From the IMG/VR virus record IMGVR_UViG_3300033148_008025, positions 1 through 64,000 of that record: DNA of 64,000 bases. One strand, 5' to 3'. Both the position numbers and the translations under genes were made by a program. Under the pieces are notes generated by a model, which worked only from the letters and a program-made list of their open reading frames with translations, was not told the DNA's origin and made no database searches. Below are positions 44,401 through 52,117 of this stretch, in pieces. Every line of letters starts with the position of its first letter. Within the stretch, counting starts at the first letter, position 1. This stretch comes from a virus.

Positions 44401-46642
44401 GTGCGCTGAAAGAGTATGTAGGAGCACCAGACGTGCCGCTGCCTAACTGGTGCGGGTCTGGGTGCGTGCCGCCTACGCCTAGCTGAGTCGATACACCAAG
44501 CCCGTCGATGAACCAGAGCGTCTGGTCGTTCTTTGCCCAGACTTGACCGTAACCAGCGTTGCTCGCTGTTGCTGCTGCGCGTTCTTGCAGCTCAAGAGTA
44601 TTACTAATGCGCATCACTGTTGTAGACATGCGCATCTGCTCTGCACCGCCTACAGCAAACTTGAGATAGGTGGCGTCTCCGTACATCCCGCTGCCTAGGT
44701 TGGAGCTGAGCGCTAGCGAGGGCGCTGTTGCGAGACCATCTGGAATGACGCTCTGCTGAGATGCGTTCCAGTGCATCGCTGCTGTCGCTGCTGTGGCTAC
44801 ACCTATTGAATCCGCTGCGAGCCGATAGAACCCAGATGTGAGACTCTGGTTCCAAGTAAACGCAGGCGTTGCAGCGCTACCGTTTACGTTAGAGGCTGTC
44901 TGACTAGGGAGAATTCGTAGCGTGGCTGTCGTAGATGCTACAAGCATCAATGAGTGTCCTACGCCTTTGCATATACCCGTAAGTGTAGAGCCGCTGAAGG
45001 CTAGGGAGGGCACCGCTGCGGAGCCGTCAGGTATAATGGTCTGTTGATTCTCGTTCCACCTCATCGCCTCCACACCTGCCGTGGTGACAGCTGCATGGCC
45101 AACAGTGTCGAAAAAGAATCCCGAATCCGCGTCGTCATTGTTCCTAATGCCTGGTGCTAAAGCCGTGCCTGGTATCGGTGACATCGGAACACTCATCGAC
45201 AGGATGGCACCAGTGAGCCGCATACGCCTACCACTCGATGCGTGGAAGTCCATCGTGTCGTCTACGCTGGCGTGTATGTACGTGTCATCGTCATCGTCAA
45301 GAATAAGACGTTGGCCAATGCCCATGCCAACGTTGGCTTTCACAAGCATGTTTTGCGAAGCGTCCAGACGCATCGCTTCTGCTCCAGCCGTAGCAAAACC
45401 CAGAACGTCCGGGTCACCCGAATTACCCCAGAATGTCCCAGTATTCGCGTCGCCCTGAGAACTTAGGTGTAGATTGACTGCGTCACCTGAACCACCTACT
45501 ACGCGAATCTCGCCAGGCACAAGGTGCATTGCTGCACTGCCTTGAACCGTAAATGACATCTGACCAGCAGCCGAGAGGTATCTACCCGTGTTAGTTTCCG
45601 AGGTATAGCTCGACGAAGGCGCGGTCACCGTCCCATCCACTAGGCGCAAGTTTTTGTTCACCTGGACACGCGACGTAGACATGGAAATGATGGACTGTCC
45701 ACCAGCAACCATGCGTGTCTCGCTTGACACGTAGTACATCCCGTAACCAGTTGCCCCCACAAAGGAGTAGGCCGGTGCGCCGGCAGTAGTACTCCCAGCC
45801 CCCAGGGCCTGCCCGGCATCCCATTCAATGGCAGCTCCACTGCCACTGTTTGCAATAGCCAGTGCAGAATCGTTGGCATTTGCACCCATGATAAGGCTGA
45901 GTGCGTTTCCGGAATTTGCCACCGAAACTGGTGCCTTAGTCAGGCTTAGGACATTGTTTCCATCGTCAAGAGCCCTGCTAATAGCCACAGGGCCACTCGC
46001 AGACGTTATGATGGTCGGCCCTCCGTCGTAGGCCTCCTGCAGGTTGCTGACGCCACCACCTCCACCGCCACCAACGAGGGCCCAGGCAGTATCCCCTCCT
46101 CCGGTTTTCTGCCAGAGCTCTCCTACGCCAGCATTGTCTCTTTGGCCAATCGATCCGATCGGCGCTTCTAGTCCTCCACCCGCGCTCGGATCAGCAGACA
46201 GCAAGTACGCAAGCCGTGCGTTCGCTGCTCGCATCCATTCGGTCTGAGACTTGTGCCATCCCTTCGTGTTGCCATTGGCGTTGGATTCAGTCTCTTCGCC
46301 GAAGTGCGGGATCCTCGTCCCAGTATTCGGCTGCGGCAGCGAGATCCTGATTGTGCTCAGGTAGACACCGTTGACAACTCCGCGAAGAAGGACTGTTCCA
46401 GACCCAGTCGCTGCATCTGCTGGAACCACAAAGCTTGGGCTTGCTGTTCCAGCATTGATGAGTGAAATCGAGGTATCTATCGGTGTGTCATCAAGAAACC
46501 ACTGATAGGATTGCCCAGAGTTTGAAGCCTCAGAATCCACAATGGTGACTACTTCACCGGCAATAAGGTTGACCTTATCAACACCAGGAATGCCAGCTCC
46601 TGAGGAAGATCCTGTTGCCTGAATGATTGGATTAGCTGCCAC
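41426..46642 (-). CDS. Giant repetitive tail fibre / receptor-binding protein, about 1738 aa
   Basis: GTG start chosen by alignment with the 190-residue module protein (VAANPIIQATG / MPAQPVIQVTG); a TTG at 46699 would add 19 residues. Residues 1-190 are the attachment module. Then come eight or more imperfect repeats of roughly 75-110 residues built around E-A-M-R-W-N-x-S-Q-Q-x-x-x-P-D-G, IRNNDADSGFFF, SDTNSGVFRPAASEVGIST and similar beta-rich blocks, as in trimeric fibre shafts. The C-terminal ~110 residues (VSFWVQTSDDEGSSWSDAWG ... KVFATLGVEC) look like a globular tip. No S74-type chaperone domain seen. Confidence 0.8.
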   Translation of the reverse strand: MAANPIIQATGSSSGAGIPGVDKVNLIAGEVVTIVDSEASNSGQSYQWFLDDTPIDTSISLINAGTASPSFVVPADAATGSGTVLLRGVVNGVYLSTIRISLPQPNTGTRIPHFGEETESNANGNTKGWHKSQTEWMRAANARLAYLLSADPSAGGGLEAPIGSIGQRDNAGVGELWQKTGGGDTAWALVGGGGGGGVSNLQEAYDGGPTIITSASGPVAISRALDDGNNVLSLTKAPVSVANSGNALSLIMGANANDSALAIANSGSGAAIEWDAGQALGAGSTTAGAPAYSFVGATGYGMYYVSSETRMVAGGQSIISMSTSRVQVNKNLRLVDGTVTAPSSSYTSETNTGRYLSAAGQMSFTVQGSAAMHLVPGEIRVVGGSGDAVNLHLSSQGDANTGTFWGNSGDPDVLGFATAGAEAMRLDASQNMLVKANVGMGIGQRLILDDDDDTYIHASVDDTMDFHASSGRRMRLTGAILSMSVPMSPIPGTALAPGIRNNDDADSGFFFDTVGHAAVTTAGVEAMRWNENQQTIIPDGSAAVPSLAFSGSTLTGICKGVGHSLMLVASTTATLRILPSQTASNVNGSAATPAFTWNQSLTSGFYRLAADSIGVATAATAAMHWNASQQSVIPDGLATAPSLALSSNLGSGMYGDATYLKFAVGGAEQMRMSTTVMRISNTLELQERAAATASNAGYGQVWAKNDQTLWFIDGLGVSTQLGVGGTHPDPHQLGSGTSGAPTYSFSAQTTSGMYLVAAGTVGFVVNGTSSMFLRGGVIRTASASGSASVLQLASQGDVDTGVFWGNAGAPDTLGFATGGTQALLLDASLDATFSGDVVLGTGQGLVLDDDGDTMFKASADDNVQFIIAGGARHIYNAATHTHYSTNVGEGESVGYNLVNSSGAIGGGTQQYSAMIRLAGMGYDSVAVGSKYVAFAMQTRTEEQAGPPTGDLVFKSSIDGAAYDDRLVIQSGGDLVVNPVSATARIRMGTNSSTNYITMSSSNYMALSMGSGQWHKFGAGYYEINTAGSSAAAPAIRLSDTNSGVFRPAASEVGISTAGLEAMRWNASQQTLVPDGLVGAPSYSYASDVTSGTYLDAGGLSLAYLGVKILNLGSSNTDVTTTFRPSTDNTKNLGGATRQWSTVFGRQLRGRYDNIGTAETHSVELLNLQDAADGVVQYSPMLVFEGQTRLTGVESQEAKMAFQLETVEDAATPTSELVLKSSLDGGAYEDVLKVYSDGDINIGPNNSNPRIYFGPVASGDYIHHGAGDVLYIYSASSQRHRLGIGFHDINITSGFGDNAAVPALRLNDNNSGLFRPANSEIAVSTALLEACRWDGSQHMYNAANTYGGLGQATYFDASDTYITAPLDDQLEFWTGGTRRMYLKNTILSVYVPLSVITGTESVPGIRNNSDADTGVFFPGGSVMAVTASGTERQRWTSNGTGVPVSSIYRNDVRDASPSVDHNVAGLELANSTDADVTYGEQDSPALLWQGSVYGDALRTFNWSMQAKAGSQSEASFDSSFEIATQDSTGWSTMLTFKSPYGTSSGAHFNCDVRPSTDSSRLLGHASYRWQRLYVDAITCGGAVTCSSLTASLDIDALGGFRRTLPLVYLTSPAASNTYTMRFDGSTTVGDDSYGWFVMPRDGSIVEISVWAETALGTGQVSFWVQTSDDEGSSWSDAWGSSGSPATVLNTTAPTDRVNYASQAKDTDAASKGDLVRIRALFNGSYSGSRKVFATLGVEC

Positions 46643-46752
46643 GGTGAAACCATTGTACAAGGATTGGAAGAGATAGTGCAGTCCCTGGAATTGTGCCAAC
46701 TTTACACCGATCTGACAGACCAGTAGCTAAAAATAGTTTTTGATGCCTTTCT

Positions 46753-46783
46753 CCCAGAAATCACGCTGAGCGTGATTCCTGGG
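46753..46783. other. Near-perfect hairpin (14-bp stem, 3-base loop)
   Basis: CCCAG-A-AATCACGC / GCGTGATT-C-CTGGG with a single A.C mismatch, between the divergent fibre gene and the small rightward gene at 46797. No U-tract follows. Either a symmetrical operator for a dimeric regulator or a transcript-boundary hairpin. Confidence 0.6.
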
Positions 46784-46796
46784 ATAAGATGCCCTA

Positions 46797-46982
46797 GTGT
46801 TTAGGTCTCTACAGTGCTGGGTACTTGGCCATCGCTGGCGAGTCATGCTCCTGTCTGAAAGACATGAGCGAATGGTGGATGTGCATCCCATGGCTGGAAC
46901 TCTCGCTCACTGCATGAGATGCAGTCTTGTCTGGGATGACATTCCTAGATCTCCCCAAAAATCGACAACTGCCCACCAGTAG
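46797..46982 (+). CDS. Small Cys/His protein (DUF1660-like), 61 aa
   Basis: GTG start (VFRSLQCWVLGHRWRVM). C-W-x-x-GH-x-W ... HCMRC matches the short phage zinc proteins with a C-x4-GH ... C-x2-C site, similar to DUF1660. Convergent overlap of 38 bases with the methyltransferase gene. No strong Shine-Dalgarno. Confidence 0.5.
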   Translation: MFRSLQCWVLGHRWRVMLLSERHERMVDVHPMAGTLAHCMRCSLVWDDIPRSPQKSTTAHQ

Positions 46983-47568
46983 GCTTTTCCAGCATAAACG
47001 TCATGCCAAACCTTCTTCCTTTCAGGGAATCCTTTGGCCACATGTACCAGCAGTATTCGCTGCTATCCTTCTTGCCGTCAGGTCTAAATGATGGCCTCCA
47101 TGGGAGTTGGCCTTTGTCTGGACAGTATTTCGTGAGCCATGGTCCGCGGCCCGCTCCACCAGAAAACCATCCCTGCGCCTGAAGGCAGACAACTATCCGA
47201 GCCCGCAACAGGGCGACTTGCACAAACTGCATTGTTAGACTGAACGGTGGATTCATGATCAGGACGTCGGCCATCGGGATTTCCCATTCCCTGTGAACGA
47301 AGTCCCCATAGGGGAGAATAATGTCTGACTTCCTCTGAAGGTCGCGCAGATACGGATCGAACTCATTATTGAGTTCGCACATGATCCACTTAACGTCTTT
47401 CCTCCTTTCGTTTACTGCGGAGATCATCCTTCCGGTTCCTGCGCACGGCTCGATCCACGTCCCACCCGGCAGCGTGACAAGATCGCTTTCAAGCAGTGAG
47501 TAGACTACTTCCCTTTCTGTTGGGTAGAACTCGTTTTCTTCTACCTTGCGCTTACCCTTCTTACTCAT
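46945..47568 (-). CDS. DNA adenine methyltransferase-like protein, 207 aa
   Basis: MSKKGKRKVEENEFYPTERE. SAM-binding motif I WIEPCAGTGRMISAV and catalytic motif IV NPPF in VLIMNPPFSLTMQF place it with amino-methyltransferases. The FYPTE opening (usually 'FYPTP') is typical of phage Dam-like enzymes. Short C-terminal part, no separate target-recognition domain visible. A role in protecting phage DNA or timing is inferred. No cognate restriction gene nearby. Confidence 0.8.
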   Translation of the reverse strand: MSKKGKRKVEENEFYPTEREVVYSLLESDLVTLPGGTWIEPCAGTGRMISAVNERRKDVKWIMCELNNEFDPYLRDLQRKSDIILPYGDFVHREWEIPMADVLIMNPPFSLTMQFVQVALLRARIVVCLQAQGWFSGGAGRGPWLTKYCPDKGQLPWRPSFRPDGKKDSSEYCWYMWPKDSLKGRRFGMTFMLEKPTGGQLSIFGEI

Positions 47569-47824
47569 CGATATCGACGTCTGGCTCTATGTCGAAAACA
47601 GGCTCTCTCGAGGAGAACTTAGCAACCTGGAATTTCATTCCAGATTCCCTTGATCCTGCTTTGGCCAGCGTGGCGATTGTTTTCAGTCGCCCTTCACCGC
47701 CAATAAGCGGTTCCATGATCTTGGTTACTGGGTTAACCGCTGATGCGATTCCCTCGTTTCCATTATTGTCACGCCCGAGGACGACGTAGAGTTCAGTGAT
47801 TGTCGAAGGTGTTGTTTCTTTCAT
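47561..47824 (-). CDS. Hypothetical protein, 87 aa
   Basis: MKETTPSTITELYVVLGRDN; beta-rich start and acidic end (DIEPDVDIDE). AGGAAA upstream. Overlaps the methyltransferase start. Unrecognised. Confidence 0.6.
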   Translation of the reverse strand: MKETTPSTITELYVVLGRDNNGNEGIASAVNPVTKIMEPLIGGEGRLKTIATLAKAGSRESGMKFQVAKFSSREPVFDIEPDVDIDE

Positions 47825-47875
47825 CGTATTTCCTGGCCATTCTAGGCCTATGTTTGACTATGATACGCTCGGTGC

Positions 47876-48253
47876 ATGACTTCGCACCTTATGATTGGTT
47901 TTACTGATGAGCTTGTGAAGACTGCCGGAAAGACTTCTCTTTTTACGAAAGCACTAAGGCTTGCAGCGAAGACCGAAAAAGGGAAAACCAAAGCCGGCAA
48001 AAAGGTTATTTCCCGTTTAGCCAAAACGCAATCGAAGACGAAGCACGCCCTCAAAGACCCGGAGTATCGGAAAAGGATTGCCGCTGGCGCTACCCTTGGA
48101 GCTGGAACGGGCGCAGCCACGGCAGTGGCTGGCGGAGGTGATGACTCTGTACTAAAAAGGGCTCTCAAAGGAGCTGGAACGGGTGCGGTGGGTGGAACCA
48201 TCACCGGAGCTGCATTCCCGGGCTGGTTCGCTAGGTCTAATCGCCACCTCTAG
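47876..48253 (+). CDS. Basic protein with N-terminal GFxDELxKxA motif, 125 aa
   Basis: MTSHLMIGFTDELVKTAGKT opens with the same motif as three proteins at 33.8-37.8 kb. It is followed by a Lys-rich helical part (EKGKTKAGKKVISRLAKTQS) and Gly/Ala-rich segments (AAGATLGAGTGAATAVAGG, GAGTGAVGGTITGAAF). Predicted small basic virion cargo. It stands alone on the plus strand between leftward genes; no Shine-Dalgarno, upstream GATACGCTC resembling the GATACGGTC before 33792. Confidence 0.65.
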   Translation: MTSHLMIGFTDELVKTAGKTSLFTKALRLAAKTEKGKTKAGKKVISRLAKTQSKTKHALKDPEYRKRIAAGATLGAGTGAATAVAGGGDDSVLKRALKGAGTGAVGGTITGAAFPGWFARSNRHL

Positions 48254-48629
48254 CGAGATAGCTTTTTGCAGAAGCAATCGCTTCCTTCTCCCCAGAGTCA
48301 AAGTCCTCTTCCGCAAAGGCGTCGAGTATTTCAAGCAAAGATTTTACAACCAGATCTGCGTCTTGGGACGCTGGCACGGGTCGAGAGTTCCACTCTTCGT
48401 CTCGAAGTGTCCGGACTTTTGACTTAGCAGCCCGCAGATCGCCGAGTCTGCAGGTGAGCGTGTGCTGCGCAGCCCGCTTCCACTTCCAGTATTCTGCTGC
48501 AGGAATCCTATTTCCAGTATCATCCGTCCTCTGTCTATCCCCTAGTTGGGCTTGAATCTCTTGAACTTCGAGGACGATTTTTTGTCTATCGGCCTCGGCC
48601 ATTTCTAGTTGCGTTTTAGGGGTTGGCAT
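48237..48629 (-). CDS. Coiled-coil protein, 130 aa
   Basis: MPTPKTQLEMAEADRQKIVL; N-terminal helix-forming coil (VQEIQAQLGDRQ), a basic middle and an acidic C-terminus. Convergent with the 47876 gene (17-base overlap). Unrecognised. Confidence 0.6.
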   Translation of the reverse strand: MPTPKTQLEMAEADRQKIVLEVQEIQAQLGDRQRTDDTGNRIPAAEYWKWKRAAQHTLTCRLGDLRAAKSKVRTLRDEEWNSRPVPASQDADLVVKSLLEILDAFAEEDFDSGEKEAIASAKSYLARGGD

Positions 48630-48652
48630 TTTCTATGGGCGTACAATACCAC

Positions 48653-49117
48653 CTAGGCCGCAAAGTTTGGAGAGTGAGCCTTAAACCAGCGCATCCTTCC
48701 GAACAGATCCAATCCCTCAAGGGGGCTACGAAGTGTCCAATGTCCCTCTTCTTGCTCCGCGGCCTCCATGACAGGCTTTGAATAATTCTTCCCCGTGAGG
48801 AAGACAATGTCCAGGTGTAGCAGTGGGTAGATATCGAGAAGGGTGTTAACAACATGTGTACCCCACTCAAAGTGATTAGACTTGGGGATATTTGCCATTG
48901 AATAGTCGTAAGGAGGTATCGGATCGGCTGGTTCAACAACGCCATGTAACGCGGAAAGGAATAGTACATCCCATCCCATGTCCATGGCATACCGGTACCC
49001 CATCCGACAAAGGCTTCCAGTGTAGAGGTCTTTTGCTGGAAGGCTTTTTTCTGTCACAGCTTTTCTCTTACTGCATCCGACCAGTGCAACTGTAATTGGG
49101 CACTCGGATCTCTTCAC
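48653..49117 (-). CDS. DUF6884-like protein, 154 aa
   Basis: GTG start in a GTGA overlap, GAGG upstream (VKRSECPITVALVGCSKRK). The order VALVGCSKRKA ... PAKDLYTGSL ... DVLFLSALHGVVEP ... PPYDYSM fits DUF6884, a Rossmann-like domain with a conserved CSKxK motif. A similar Cys-Ser-Lys motif occurs in enzymes of deazaguanine modification, but I cannot assign that role here. Next to the helicase cluster. Confidence 0.7.
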   Translation of the reverse strand: MKRSECPITVALVGCSKRKAVTEKSLPAKDLYTGSLCRMGYRYAMDMGWDVLFLSALHGVVEPADPIPPYDYSMANIPKSNHFEWGTHVVNTLLDIYPLLHLDIVFLTGKNYSKPVMEAAEQEEGHWTLRSPLEGLDLFGRMRWFKAHSPNFAA

Positions 49118-49860
49118 CCGAACGAGCCTCTAGGGTATGGCTTAGATGCCCCTATGCAGAAATCTGTTCCACACATGTCGCAACTCGCATCGAATGCGTA
49201 TTCAATGAATGGTTGCTCGCCAACGCCTCCTTCATGCGAGTCACCCCCAACATCCCTGAGTTGGACTGGAACACCACAGCATGTAAGCTGAGCGTTCAAA
49301 GATGTCATCATCATTGGATCTGGAGTAGAGCATTGCAGACCTTGTGGTTGGCTTGGAATATTACCCATGGCTGGGCTTGGAATCTGTACGCTGTTTTGCT
49401 GCATTATCCCAACCGGCGCACGTGGCGCAAACGCCTGTATTACTGACTGCTGTGCCGACTGGTTTAGCTGGACACGACTTGGCGCAGGTGCCAATCCATT
49501 CTGTTGTCGTGCTGGGGCTATAGCTGATTGGTTTCTGAAAGCATCGAACCCTTGTTTTTTCATTGTTTCAAATCCTTGCTCTCCTACTGGGAGAGTGTGT
49601 AAGTTGTCTAATACGCCCTGTACATCAGAAGACAGTGGTGTGCGGCCAGAGAAGAATGTTTTCTTCTCATTGACGCTGTTGTATTCGCGCGAGCTTAGAT
49701 ACCCGTACGCAAAGAGTGACTGGAATGCCTCGAGGTGATCGTAAGGAGTCACTTCCGTATGCGCGGGCATTCGGTTTTCATGTATTACAGACACCCATGC
49801 CGCCAGCACCGGGTCATCTCCTGCTGCAACAAGAAGTCTGCAAGCGGAGGCTTCGTTCAT
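49114..49860 (-). CDS. Hypothetical protein with Gln/Pro-rich linker, 248 aa
   Basis: MNEASACRLLVAAGDDPVLA; helical N-terminal domain (to about 95), a low-complexity Gln/Ala/Pro linker (about 100-185), and a C-terminal Cys domain (CCGVPVQLRD ... CDMCGTDFC). The ATG at 49860 is in an ATGA overlap; one at 49920 would overlap the upstream gene by 64 bases. Unrecognised. Confidence 0.55.
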   Translation of the reverse strand: MNEASACRLLVAAGDDPVLAAWVSVIHENRMPAHTEVTPYDHLEAFQSLFAYGYLSSREYNSVNEKKTFFSGRTPLSSDVQGVLDNLHTLPVGEQGFETMKKQGFDAFRNQSAIAPARQQNGLAPAPSRVQLNQSAQQSVIQAFAPRAPVGIMQQNSVQIPSPAMGNIPSQPQGLQCSTPDPMMMTSLNAQLTCCGVPVQLRDVGGDSHEGGVGEQPFIEYAFDASCDMCGTDFCIGASKPYPRGSFG

Positions 49861-50264
49861 ATTTGCTTTCGATGGTGATAGGAGTCCATTAGGGAAGTCC
49901 TGCGTAGACAGTGTTTGCATCCGTCAAAGTTTTCATCGTGGTATCTTCCATGTTCACTCAGGCTCCATACCAAGTCGCGATCATAGAGGCGTGCTCCTTT
50001 CTTGTTCCCTCCGCTTATGCCGATTATCGAGAGGACTCCAAGCATGTGGAGTCTTCTTATTTCGAGCACTACCGTTTCGCGGTTGTCGCGAAGTGAGAAT
50101 ATGAGTTCGGATGTTGTGGCAGGGGATTCGAGAACCTCGACAATGATTCTTCCCTGCACTGGTTCGTTTGATGGTCTAGGGCGCCTCGGATCCGATGGAC
50201 CATGAGACGTCAAATTCCTTGTCGCGATCTTCCTTGCTGTGTTCAAGAAAACTCTTTCTGTCAA
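49857..50264 (-). CDS. Winged-helix-like protein, up to 135 aa
   Basis: The core GRIIVEVLESPATTSELIFS ... RETVVLEIRRLHMLGVLSII looks like a winged helix-turn-helix (recognition helix EIRRLHMLGVL, wing SIIGISGG). A CKHC pair lies near the end. Start uncertain: the frame opens with a TTG at 50264 inside the helicase gene, with a later GTG near 50150. Possible regulator. Confidence 0.5.
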   Translation of the reverse strand: MTERVFLNTARKIATRNLTSHGPSDPRRPRPSNEPVQGRIIVEVLESPATTSELIFSLRDNRETVVLEIRRLHMLGVLSIIGISGGNKKGARLYDRDLVWSLSEHGRYHDENFDGCKHCLRRTSLMDSYHHRKQI

Positions 50265-52116
50265 ATTTTCCGTCGGTTATTAGGTCCGACAAGTTCTTCT
50301 TGGCCCTCATGGCTTCGAGTAATTTATCGTCAATGGTGTCCGGCGAGACCAGGAAGTAATAGGTCATAGGCCTGTCCTGTCCTGGACGCGCAATCCTCCT
50401 GTAGCTTTGATAGAGTTCTTCGTAGTTGTAGCTCAGGCTGTAATAGAATGCGTAGTTCGCTTCTGTCAGCGTCAGGCCATGGCCAACGCTTGCTGGATGG
50501 CAAACAAGTAGTCGAGCATCCGGGTCGTTTTGGAAATTTTCGATGGCTCTGTCTTTTGCGCCTGCACTGATTCCCCCGAAGAGTCCTCTGGCGCCGTACT
50601 TCTTCTTATAGCGCTCGACGAGCGTTTTGCACTCCCATCGGTAGTTTGCCCATATGAGGGCCTTGGACGGCGGTCCACTATCCCCGAGTTTACTCGCAAT
50701 GGACTGCTCGAGGAGCAGGTCAAGCTCTTGCATCTTCGGAACAGTTTTACCTATTTGAACATCCTTGCCTTCGTCGGTCCGAAGGAAACCCCCGGTGATT
50801 TCTCTGAGCTTAACGAGTTTGCCTACTGCAACCTTCGCAGTAACAGGCTCACCTTCGAGCTCTGTGTAGAGCATGTTTTCCATGTCCTCGTAGACCTCGG
50901 TCTGCTCCTTGCTCATTGGAACATCGCGAACGAGAACTCGGACTGGCGGCAGGTCTATGCAGTCATCCGTTCTGAATCGGATAACCCTTCCCTTGATGCT
51001 TGTATAAACTGACTTCGGTGCACCACGCTTTGGCCGCCACTGTGTGGCCGTGTGTTTTGCTCCGCTACTGTCTTCCCATGTAACGCCGTAGATCGGAACT
51101 TGTTCATGCGTATCGTGCCTGAAGTCCGTGTATGACCGCTGCAGGGTTTGTCCCCCATCCAGCAACGAGAATTGCGCCCACAGGTCCAAAATCCCATTTG
51201 GCGACGGAGTCCCTGTCATGATGATGCAGTTGTCAGCAAGTGCCCTGAGTCGCTTGAGTGACTTGTATGTCCGCGATGTTCTCGACTTGATTTTTGAGCT
51301 TTCGTCAACAACAAGGCACCAGCGAAAACCTTCTTTAATTTTCCGCTTCATCAAGTCTTTCACCCTTTTTTCCTTTGGATCAGTCCTTAGGTTTTCAGGG
51401 TTGAGGACATAAAAGTCGGCGTCCTTCGCATAGAGTTCTTTGAGTAACTTTGTGTTTCTCAGAGAAGCTCTTCTCTTTGCTTTTGCCTTTTCTGCCGGAT
51501 CATTCCGGTCAGCACCTTTGTCGTAGTCGGCAACGACAACTCTTGCAATGGTCTCTTGCCTCAGTCCCATGCAAGACACATCCGTAAACTTTGCCGCATC
51601 CTTTATCCAGACGTGCTTGATCAAATTGACTGGGCAAACGACAAGAAAGCACCACTTTTCTGTCTGCATAAGGCTCTCGCCGTATGTCAGGATTATGAAT
51701 GTTTTTCCCGTGCCACAGTCGCCGAAGAGTGCGGGGTTGGTCATTGCGTACAGGAACTGCAGGCCAAGTTCTTGATGTTCGTACGGATTCATCTTGAACT
51801 TATAGTCAAGGCATATCCTTTCCCCACCCTTAACTCTATCGCCACGAACCGTTTCCTCGGAGTAGACCTGCCAGTCTTTTTTCATCGACTCCACAGTTTC
51901 CTGCGTGTGCAGATCGTCCGACAGCATGCACCCGAGAGAGCGCAACTTTTGAAAGTTTTGCACGCTCAGTGCGCAAGATATTTTCTTAGGATCACCTTTC
52001 ACATGATTGGACGAGCCGACCATGGAAAAGATGACTTCTTTCTGTCGCATCCAAATGTCATCCTCGATTGATTCGAGTGAGACCTTGATGCGCCCTCGTT
52101 CGACTGCTGCTTTCAT
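50176..52116 (-). CDS. SNF2-type (SF2) helicase/ATPase, 646 aa
   Basis: MKAAVERGRIKVSLESIEDD. Q-type opening YEHQELGLQFL, Walker A GDCGTGKT (132-139), motif II VVDESSKIKS (DESS instead of DEAH), motif III MTGTPSPN, and C-terminal motifs CHPASVGHGLTL (V) and QSYRRIARPGQDR (VI). These are the SNF2/RapA-like translocase motifs. It would move on duplex DNA; phage SNF2 enzymes are linked to replication or recombination. First 80 residues are a separate small domain. Confidence 0.88.
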   Translation of the reverse strand: MKAAVERGRIKVSLESIEDDIWMRQKEVIFSMVGSSNHVKGDPKKISCALSVQNFQKLRSLGCMLSDDLHTQETVESMKKDWQVYSEETVRGDRVKGGERICLDYKFKMNPYEHQELGLQFLYAMTNPALFGDCGTGKTFIILTYGESLMQTEKWCFLVVCPVNLIKHVWIKDAAKFTDVSCMGLRQETIARVVVADYDKGADRNDPAEKAKAKRRASLRNTKLLKELYAKDADFYVLNPENLRTDPKEKRVKDLMKRKIKEGFRWCLVVDESSKIKSRTSRTYKSLKRLRALADNCIIMTGTPSPNGILDLWAQFSLLDGGQTLQRSYTDFRHDTHEQVPIYGVTWEDSSGAKHTATQWRPKRGAPKSVYTSIKGRVIRFRTDDCIDLPPVRVLVRDVPMSKEQTEVYEDMENMLYTELEGEPVTAKVAVGKLVKLREITGGFLRTDEGKDVQIGKTVPKMQELDLLLEQSIASKLGDSGPPSKALIWANYRWECKTLVERYKKKYGARGLFGGISAGAKDRAIENFQNDPDARLLVCHPASVGHGLTLTEANYAFYYSLSYNYEELYQSYRRIARPGQDRPMTYYFLVSPDTIDDKLLEAMRAKKNLSDLITDGKFDRKSFLEHSKEDRDKEFDVSWSIGSEAP

Positions 52117-52117
52117 A

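Noticed and set aside
41545-46465. Numerous rightward ORFs of 60-125 codons within the fibre region
   Set aside because: All are complements of the repetitive fibre gene; no ribosome sites.
46741-46800. Hairpin region considered as a terminator for the tail fibre or as a GGCATAAG promoter
   Set aside because: No U-tract on either strand, and GGGATAAGATGCC / GGCATCAAAA are too far from the element consensus.
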